This document shows, piece by piece, positions 22,497-27,428 of a stretch of DNA of 27,428 nucleotides. The notes beneath the pieces were generated by a model. The model ran no database searches and was not told the DNA's origin. It saw only the letters and a program-made list of their open reading frames with translations. Position 1 is the stretch's first letter; each line of letters starts with the position of its first letter. The DNA is from JAGOUY01 sp964562155 (GTDB lineage Bacteria; Patescibacteriota; Patescibacteriia; 2-12-FULL-60-25): the NCBI GenBank assembly GCA_964562155.1, contig CAZLRU010000017.1, positions 1 through 27,428 on the forward strand. Reading direction: 5' to 3'. Made by a program: the position numbers and the translations under genes.

Positions 22497-24554
22497 TTAG
22501 CGTTTAGGACGAAGAAAAATCCAATCGTACTGCTGCAACTTGGTATAAGCCAAGAAGCGCAGGAACGTACGGGTCGCGATCACGGCCGTAAACAATGAGA
22601 TCAGCGTACCTACCACCAAGGTAAGCGCAAACCCACGAATGACGGACGAGGAGAATCCATACAAGACGGTACTCGAAATCAGAACGGTCACATGACCATC
22701 ACGAATAGAAGGCCAGGCGCGTTTGAAGGATTCCTCCAACGCAACCAGCAATGCTTTGCCTTGTTTCAACTCTTCCTTCAAGCGCTCAAACACCAACACA
22801 TTGGCATCAACCGCAATCCCAAGAGACAAGATAAATCCAGCGATACCAGCCAAGGTAAGTGTAATTGGAATGAGCTTAAAGAGAGCAGCGGACAAGGCGG
22901 CGTACAACACGAGCGCTACAATAGAGACAACCCCAGGCAAGCGATATAGCAACACCATGAAGAGAGCGACAAATAAGAAGCCGTATAATCCAGCCGACAA
23001 GGATTTTGTCAACGAATCCGCGCCTAACGTTGGACCAACCGTCTGCTGAGCAATCAGCTTGATCCCCACCGGTAAGGCACCGGCCTGTAAACGACGGGCA
23101 AGAATTCTCGCTTCCTCAACATTGCCACTTCCCTGAATCACCGCTCTTCCACCCGCAATTTCGGTTTGAACGATAGGCGTCGAGATAGCCTTCCCATCCA
23201 AGAAAATCCCAACGGGCTTTCCAACATTGCGACGAGTGATATCCTCAAACAACGTAGCACCTTCATCATTGAATTGAAGAGACACGAGCGGCGTGCCAAC
23301 ACGCTGATCAAAATCGACGCGAGCAGAAGCTAACTGCTTACCCGTCAATTTAGTCGCCTTCCATGGATCAGCCGGTACGATATCCGTAGCAATGGTGCGC
23401 TTAACCTCAATCACACGAACCCGCACATCGTTCTTCTGGCGTTCATCGATCTTCTGAATCAAGTGGAATCCAAACTGGGATTCAACAACATCTGAAATAA
23501 CACCCGGCTTAAGAGCAAACGCAGCGGTCTCAAACGCCGGATCGACTAACTGACCCTTGATAACCCAATCAATCTCCCCTTTTGTAGAACTAGCCGTTGG
23601 GTCGTCAGAAAACTCCTTGATAAGATCGACGAAGTTTTGCGTGGTAGCACGCTTCTTTAAATCGGTAATACGTGCCAAGGCTTTTTCGCGTTCCTGCTTC
23701 TCCGCGTCATTCAAAGGCGTCACCTGACCTTCGCTATTCTTTGTAGGCTCAGGAGAACGGACCAACAAATGACGAACCTTGATTTCATTCCCCAAATCCT
23801 TAATTTCTTCGGCACGAGCCACGCTATAGCTGTGAGGGCGTTCAATCACAAGTTTTGCGATCGTACCGGTAGCCGCGCCTTTAAAAATCTCATAGAGATC
23901 TTGGTGCTCAGGGTTGTTGGCCAAAAATCCCAAATCCCCAGCCTTATCCTTCAAGGCAGAATCTTCATTCTTTTCTTTGGCCATTGCTTCAAAAGAAGCG
24001 GGGGCATTGAGGACGCTCGCAAGAATTGCCTTCGCGCGTTGCTGTTCTTCGGCGTTCTTGGTTTCCATTTCTTTCTTTTGCGCCTCGGTCAACTCTGACG
24101 TCGCCGCCTCATTTGTTTCCTTAAACTCCAAAATGGGCGTTTCTCCAATCAACTTAATCGCATCGTTCACATTCTTAATACCCGCCAACTCAACCGTCAC
24201 CCGCCAACTATTACCAGCCTGAGTTGTTTGGATTAACGGTTCAGACACACCAAGAGTATTAACGCGACGTTCAATCACATCTCGAACGCCATTTAAGGCT
24301 TCGCGACGATCAGCGTCCGCCACATGGCTCACATCCGCTTCGTACTCTAAATGCGTTCCACCTTGAAGATCGAGACCCAACACAAACGGAGTTTTTATCG
24401 TACCAATCCCAAACCCGATACGGGTTTTAAGCTGACTGGAAAGCCAGTTGTATGGACGAGGGTAGGCAAAGGCACCCGCGACCAACAACAGCACAATGAG
24501 CCAGGCCACGCGGGCCTGAACGGTTTTTTTCTGAGGAGAAGAAGATCGGTTCAT
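22497..24554 (-). CDS. secD: Protein translocase subunit SecD with inserted parvulin-type domains
   Basis: SecD of the SecDF export motor, here 685 residues instead of about 400-600. Standard parts are the first membrane helix (15-30), the DLQGGT motif (62-67), the P1 strands, and a five-helix membrane half (about 520-670) with the AVDANVLVFER motif at 581-591. Between residues about 150 and 390 lies extra sequence. Residues 258-372 read as a parvulin peptidyl-prolyl isomerase: IKVRHLLV, then FVDLIKEFSDDPTASSTKGE, FETAAFALKPG and the SQFGFHLIQKIDER ending. Residues 165-250 (KAILASVLNAPASFEAMAKE, then KAGDLGF) look like a second, degenerate copy without its first strand. P1 resumes near 395 (TKLTGKQLASARVDF). 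I infer that folding or proline isomerisation is attached to export. No frameshift is seen. Confidence 0.93.
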   Translation of the reverse strand: MNRSSSPQKKTVQARVAWLIVLLLVAGAFAYPRPYNWLSSQLKTRIGFGIGTIKTPFVLGLDLQGGTHLEYEADVSHVADADRREALNGVRDVIERRVNTLGVSEPLIQTTQAGNSWRVTVELAGIKNVNDAIKLIGETPILEFKETNEAATSELTEAQKKEMETKNAEEQQRAKAILASVLNAPASFEAMAKEKNEDSALKDKAGDLGFLANNPEHQDLYEIFKGAATGTIAKLVIERPHSYSVARAEEIKDLGNEIKVRHLLVRSPEPTKNSEGQVTPLNDAEKQEREKALARITDLKKRATTQNFVDLIKEFSDDPTASSTKGEIDWVIKGQLVDPAFETAAFALKPGVISDVVESQFGFHLIQKIDERQKNDVRVRVIEVKRTIATDIVPADPWKATKLTGKQLASARVDFDQRVGTPLVSLQFNDEGATLFEDITRRNVGKPVGIFLDGKAISTPIVQTEIAGGRAVIQGSGNVEEARILARRLQAGALPVGIKLIAQQTVGPTLGADSLTKSLSAGLYGFLFVALFMVLLYRLPGVVSIVALVLYAALSAALFKLIPITLTLAGIAGFILSLGIAVDANVLVFERLKEELKQGKALLVALEESFKRAWPSIRDGHVTVLISSTVLYGFSSSVIRGFALTLVVGTLISLFTAVIATRTFLRFLAYTKLQQYDWIFLRPKR

Positions 24555-24608
24555 ACGTAAATGATAAGCGGCCGGAGTTTAGCGCACGGGGAGAAAAAAA
24601 GACAATGA

Positions 24609-25370
24609 TTAAGCCGCAGGAAGAGCGGGAACAGAGGGTTTCTTGAGCATCCATTGCTGTTGCGCAATGGTAAGCAAGCTCATGGTAAGCCAATAGAGGG
24701 CCAATCCACCAGGCAAAGAAAACCCGATGACCGCCGTTAAAACAGGCATCATATAGGTCATTTGCTTATTCATCATGGCTGCCATCCCCTCATCCTTAGC
24801 ACCCGGTGTGCCAGCGACCTCCAAAGGGGGTTGCGTCACAGCCCCTGCTGGAGGCTTCAACATCTGACGCGTCTGCAAAAACTGAACACCCGCTGCGAGA
24901 AGTGCCAGCACATAGCTTGGATGAGCGAGATCAAACAACCCAATGAACTTGGCATTCACCATCTGCGGATTGACGACAAATGGATAGAGCAAATTCGCAA
25001 AACTTGCCGACGCAAGACCGATCGACAACGCGCGGTAGAGAGCAATAAAGACAGGCAACTGAATAAGAAGAGGCAGGCAAGAGGCAGCGGGGTTCACCTT
25101 CTCTTTAGAATACAGGGCCATGAGTTCTTTGGCCTGACCCTCTTTGTCATCTTTCAAGCGCGCACGTACTTCTTCAATCTTGGGCTGAAGCTGTTGCAGA
25201 GCTCGCTGCTGTTTAAGCTGAGCTTGCGTAAGGGGATAGAGAATAAGCTTCACGACAAATGTCACGACAATAATCGCAAACCCAATATCGTGACCAGGTA
25301 AAACGTTGTACAACCAAATAAGAAGATTAAGAATAGGTTGAAGAAGGATCGTCGTAAAAAGACTGGTCAT
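24609..25370 (-). CDS. yidC: Membrane protein insertase YidC/Oxa1
   Basis: Inserts membrane proteins with or without the Sec channel. At 253 residues it is the short form without the large periplasmic domain of Gram-negative YidC. It has about five membrane segments: residues 28-50 (GFAIIVVTFVVKLILYPLT), 98-115, 150-165, and a C-terminal pair including YMMPVLTAVIGFSLPGGLALYWLTMSLL. A charged cytoplasmic loop (QLQPKIEEVRARLKDDKEGQAKELMALYSKEKVNP) is of the typical kind. It does not show an obvious lipoprotein signal. It lies between nusA (17 bases upstream) and secD, which groups the insertion and export machinery in one transcript; the common rnpA-rpmH neighbours are not here. Confidence 0.95.
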   Translation of the reverse strand: MTSLFTTILLQPILNLLIWLYNVLPGHDIGFAIIVVTFVVKLILYPLTQAQLKQQRALQQLQPKIEEVRARLKDDKEGQAKELMALYSKEKVNPAASCLPLLIQLPVFIALYRALSIGLASASFANLLYPFVVNPQMVNAKFIGLFDLAHPSYVLALLAAGVQFLQTRQMLKPPAGAVTQPPLEVAGTPGAKDEGMAAMMNKQMTYMMPVLTAVIGFSLPGGLALYWLTMSLLTIAQQQWMLKKPSVPALPAA

Positions 25371-25387
25371 ACGTAACAGACAGAGAA

Positions 25388-26713
25388 TTAGACACCTTCT
25401 TCATCTTTTTTCGCTTCCGCCGTGGCCGCCCCTTCCAACGGATCTGTCGCTTCTGCCGCATCTTTTGAGTCAGCTTCCCGAGCTAGTTCAGGAACTTCTG
25501 CGACAAGCCCTTCAACGGGTCCACTCTCAGAATCCGCGACGACCTTACCACCCTGTTCAACCACAGTAATTTTCCAACCGGTCAGCTTGGCGGCTAAACG
25601 AACATTTTGACCACCTTTACCAATCGCAAGCGAAAGCTGATCCGCCGTTACCGACACAACGGCCAAATGTTCATCGTCGCGCAACTCCACGGCCAATACT
25701 TTTGCAGGAGAAAGCGCGGCTTGAACATAAGCGCTCACATTCTCACTCCACTCGATAATATCAATCTTCTCTCCATTCAATTCGCGAATCATGGTCTGAA
25801 TACGCGTCCCACGCTGACCAATACAGGAACCAATCGGATCAATCGCCTCATCATTGGTGGAAACAGCCACTTTGGCACGGCTCCCCGCTTCACGCGCGAT
25901 GCCTTTAATTTCAACAACGCCGTTGGCGATTTCAGGAATCTCTTGCACAAACAACGAGCTGATGAGCTGAGGACTGGTGCGCGACAAACGAATCTCAGGA
26001 CCTTTGCCTGTCAAAGCAACTTCGCGCAGCAACGCCTTAATACGTGTACCGGGATAGTAGCGCTCCGTCTCGATCTGATCTTCCGGCAACATGATACCGG
26101 TAGCACGACCGAGATCGATAAGCACAACACGACCTTCACGACGCTGGATGGTGACATTCATGAGCTCACCTTCGCGACCTTTAAAATCACTATAAATAAC
26201 GCCACGCTCTGCTTCACGTAATTTTTGCAGAACCACCTGCTTCGCTGTCTGAGCAGCCATACGACCAAACGCAGCCGGCACGCTCAACTCAACCCGAATC
26301 TCCTCCCCCAACGCAGCGTCCGGTTTAAGATCACGGGCATCCGAAATCATGATCATGGTCTTTGGATTGAAGATTGGCTCCAACAGTTTTCCATCCGGTC
26401 CAAATTCAGGAGCCTTTACCTCTTCCCGTTCACGACGACCACCGCGCACCTCTTTTTCTTCCGGCACTTCCACCGGCGTTTCGGGCAACTCCATGTCCTC
26501 GACAACGGTCTTCACGTCAAAAACGCGAATACCGGCCGTCTGACCATCGTAGCGCTCTGGATCAAACTGAACTTTAATATTTTGGTTTTTATTCCCAAAG
26601 TCTTTACGAAATGCCGCTGCAAGCGCCGCCTCAACGGTCTCTAAAACCGACTCATAGGCAATGCCTTTTTCGTCGGCAATTTGTTTCATGGCTTGAGAGA
26701 TGGGACTGGCCAT
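25388..26713 (-). CDS. nusA: Transcription termination/antitermination factor NusA
   Basis: Binds RNA polymerase and nascent RNA, promoting pausing, intrinsic termination and antitermination. The 441-residue protein has the N-terminal polymerase-binding domain (opening ISQAMKQIADEKGIAYESVLETVEAALAAAFRK) with a charged insertion at about 75-115. An S1 domain follows (GREGELMNVTIQRREGRVVLIDLG), then two KH domains including IDPIGSCIGQRGTRIQTMIRELNGEKIDIIEW and LSLAIGKGGQNVRLAAKLTGW. The C-terminus is a short acidic Glu/Ala tail rather than the E. coli AR repeats. It is the first gene of nusA-yidC-secD-secF and is preceded by a promoter and an intrinsic terminator in its leader, which suggests feedback control. 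Confidence 0.96.
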   Translation of the reverse strand: MASPISQAMKQIADEKGIAYESVLETVEAALAAAFRKDFGNKNQNIKVQFDPERYDGQTAGIRVFDVKTVVEDMELPETPVEVPEEKEVRGGRREREEVKAPEFGPDGKLLEPIFNPKTMIMISDARDLKPDAALGEEIRVELSVPAAFGRMAAQTAKQVVLQKLREAERGVIYSDFKGREGELMNVTIQRREGRVVLIDLGRATGIMLPEDQIETERYYPGTRIKALLREVALTGKGPEIRLSRTSPQLISSLFVQEIPEIANGVVEIKGIAREAGSRAKVAVSTNDEAIDPIGSCIGQRGTRIQTMIRELNGEKIDIIEWSENVSAYVQAALSPAKVLAVELRDDEHLAVVSVTADQLSLAIGKGGQNVRLAAKLTGWKITVVEQGGKVVADSESGPVEGLVAEVPELAREADSKDAAEATDPLEGAATAEAKKDEEGV

Positions 26714-26746
26714 AGTGGAGAAAAGGAATGAGTTTAAGATGTTTTT

Positions 26747-26776
26747 CTAAAAAAGAAACCCGTTCTTCCGAACGAG
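26747..26776 (-). terminator. Terminator or attenuator in the nusA leader
   Basis: On the minus strand CTCGTTC pairs with GAACGGG (26770-26776 and 26759-26765, six Watson-Crick pairs and one G-U) around a GGAA tetraloop and is followed by TTTCTTTTTTAG. It lies between the predicted nusA promoter and the nusA start, so it can stop nusA transcripts about 40 bases before the ATG. There is no other minus-strand gene upstream for it to serve. Confidence 0.65.
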
Positions 26777-26790
26777 TCATCCATGGCGAC

Positions 26791-26819
26791 AGGATACGCG
26801 TCTCCCCTCTTTCCGTCAA
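26791..26819 (-). promoter_or_regulatory. Promoter of nusA (minus strand)
   Basis: TTGACG (26814-26819) and TATCCT (26791-26796) stand 17 bases apart on the minus strand, five of six and four of six matches to the sigma-70 consensus. The predicted start near 26784 puts the leader terminator directly at the 5' end of the message. Confidence 0.5.
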
Positions 26820-26829
26820 GTCAGTCAAA

Positions 26830-26857
26830 TTGACGGGGGGGGAGAATATTCTATTAT
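26830..26857 (+). promoter_or_regulatory. Divergent promoter of the plus-strand gene
   Basis: TTGACG (26830-26835) is followed after 16 bases by TATTAT (26852-26857); an overlapping TATACT at 26855-26860 gives a 19-base spacing. The -35 box mirrors that of the nusA promoter across a 10-base gap, so the two form a palindromic divergent pair. Confidence 0.5.
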
Positions 26858-26870
26858 ACTCCCGCCCAAT

Positions 26871-26931
26871 GTTTCCAGGTGGAAACAGGTGGTAACCGGA
26901 CCAACCCGGTGCTCCTACCTCAATGAGGAGG
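26871..26931 (+). promoter_or_regulatory. Three-hairpin leader covering the ribosome binding site
   Basis: The 5' leader of the plus-strand gene has three tandem perfect hairpins: GTTTCC/GGAAAC (26871-26876 with 26881-26886), ACCGG/CCGGT (26895-26899 with 26906-26910), and CTCCT/AGGAG (26912-26916 with 26926-26930). The last one buries the strong Shine-Dalgarno AGGAGG (26926-26931) eight bases before the ATG. This is the layout of a translation-controlling leader, but it matches no riboswitch class that I recognise. Confidence 0.45.
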
Positions 26932-26939
26932 AAGCGACG

Positions 26940-27428
26940 ATGACGACCGAACGTACGCAGAGCGAAGGGCGGCGCGCAGTGAGGGAGATCCAGGCGCTGA
27001 TGAGCCCCGGCGGGCACAGCTTCGAAGGTCCCCGCCTGGTGGCGTTGGTGGCCGACGCGAAGGACCACCACACGATCATGGACGAGCTCAGCAAGATGCT
27101 CGAGGGCAACACCCAGGTGCACACCTGCCCGACGAGCAACGGAGCGACTCTCCTCCCCACGGGCAAGAGGACCAAGGACCTCCGCATCGTGGTGCTCAAC
27201 GCCGAAAACCTGTCGGCAAAGGAGCAGAAGAGGATCCTCGTCATGAAGGACGAACGGCTCCCGCCGACCGTGCTCGTCGTGAACGAAGACCCCGGAAACA
27301 TCATGAGCAAGGGCGCCTGGAGCGTCCCGTTCCGGATGGCGGTCTATCGCACCTTCAACTGGGAGGTCGACGAACCGACCCCGAAGCGCAGGCGCTCATC
27401 GCGCCGCAAGGACCGTACCTCCGCGGTG
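26940..27428 (+). CDS. GC-rich gene of unknown function (partial, runs off the window)
   Basis: A 163-codon open frame with no stop before the right edge, starting MTTERTQSEGRRAVREIQAL after a strong Shine-Dalgarno. Codon third positions are almost all G or C, clearly unlike the neighbouring host genes and closer in style to the phage region. The frame has an alpha/beta look: LVALVADAKDHHTIMDELSK, DLRIVVLNAENLSAKEQ and PPTVLVVNEDPGNI resemble alternating strands and helices. The latest part turns basic (PKRRRSSRRKD). I recognise no family. It is the only plus-strand gene in the window, and its opposite strand holds long chance frames. Its composition suggests recent transfer or a specialised expression class. 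Confidence 0.75.
   Translation, partial: MTTERTQSEGRRAVREIQALMSPGGHSFEGPRLVALVADAKDHHTIMDELSKMLEGNTQVHTCPTSNGATLLPTGKRTKDLRIVVLNAENLSAKEQKRILVMKDERLPPTVLVVNEDPGNIMSKGAWSVPFRMAVYRTFNWEVDEPTPKRRRSSRRKDRTSAV

Noticed and set aside
26652..27310. Long minus-strand frames opposite the plus-strand gene
   Set aside because: They are by-products of a GC-rich codon pattern on the plus strand. They have no ribosome binding site and no protein-like composition, and one runs through the promoter region and into nusA.
1..27428. CRISPR arrays, tRNA and rRNA genes, insertion sequences
   Set aside because: No regularly spaced direct repeats, cloverleaf sequences, rRNA segments or transposase genes were seen. 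The only short spaced repeats are the origin-like ones at 2734-2841.

Overview
The window looks like a chromosome segment of a Candidate Phyla Radiation (Patescibacteria, probably Parcubacteria-like) bacterium. The basis is an RNA polymerase alpha subunit without its C-terminal domain, an alanyl-tRNA synthetase that stops after the editing domain, short ribosomal proteins in a compact operon, and a large VirD4/TraG-like ATPase paired with a membrane protein inside a housekeeping cluster. This lineage call is inference; there is no rRNA gene here to confirm it. Nearly everything reads on the minus strand.

Layout. (1) Positions 1-5574: a tightly packed, more GC-rich phage or prophage early module on the minus strand. 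In transcription order it holds a Sak4-like RecA-fold ATPase, a RecB/Cas4-like PD-(D/E)XK exonuclease, a small unknown gene, a small protein with an SSB-type C-terminal tip, another unknown, a winged-helix replication protein whose gene carries iteron-like repeats and a DnaA box, two very small genes, a basic protein ending in a beta-clamp-binding motif, a VRR-NUC nuclease, a ParB-methyltransferase fusion, and the first codons of a further gene. (2) 5575-5752: junction with a structured element and the terminator of the ribosomal operon. (3) 5753-9613: infA-rpmJ-rpsM-rpsK-rpsD-rpoA-rplQ-rplM-rpsI, the tail of the classical spc/alpha operons plus L13-S9, from a recognisable promoter near 9755-9784. 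(4) 9904-21553: a colinear minus-strand cluster. It contains the membrane protein and VirD4-like ATPase pair, an L,D-transpeptidase with calcium-binding repeats, a D,D-carboxypeptidase, rlmN, a polysaccharide deacetylase, mnmA, a membrane GAF-like protein and alaS. (5) 21588-26713: nusA-yidC-secD-secF, closed by a strong terminator. SecD carries a parvulin-type insertion. (6) 26714-27428: a divergent promoter region and the start of a very GC-rich plus-strand gene of unknown function, preceded by a three-hairpin leader.

How the genes fit together. The phage module is a self-contained replication and recombination kit: ATPase/annealase, exonuclease, ssDNA-binding candidate, initiator with an embedded origin, clamp-binding protein and DNA modification. 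The host part couples translation genes with membrane protein biogenesis (NusA, YidC, SecD, SecF) and envelope remodelling. The carboxypeptidase and L,D-transpeptidase act in sequence on peptidoglycan stem peptides.

The observations most worth checking are the origin inside the phage initiator gene, SecD with parvulin-like domains, the nusA leader terminator, the secF terminator that overlaps the next start codon, and the divergent promoter with its structured leader.
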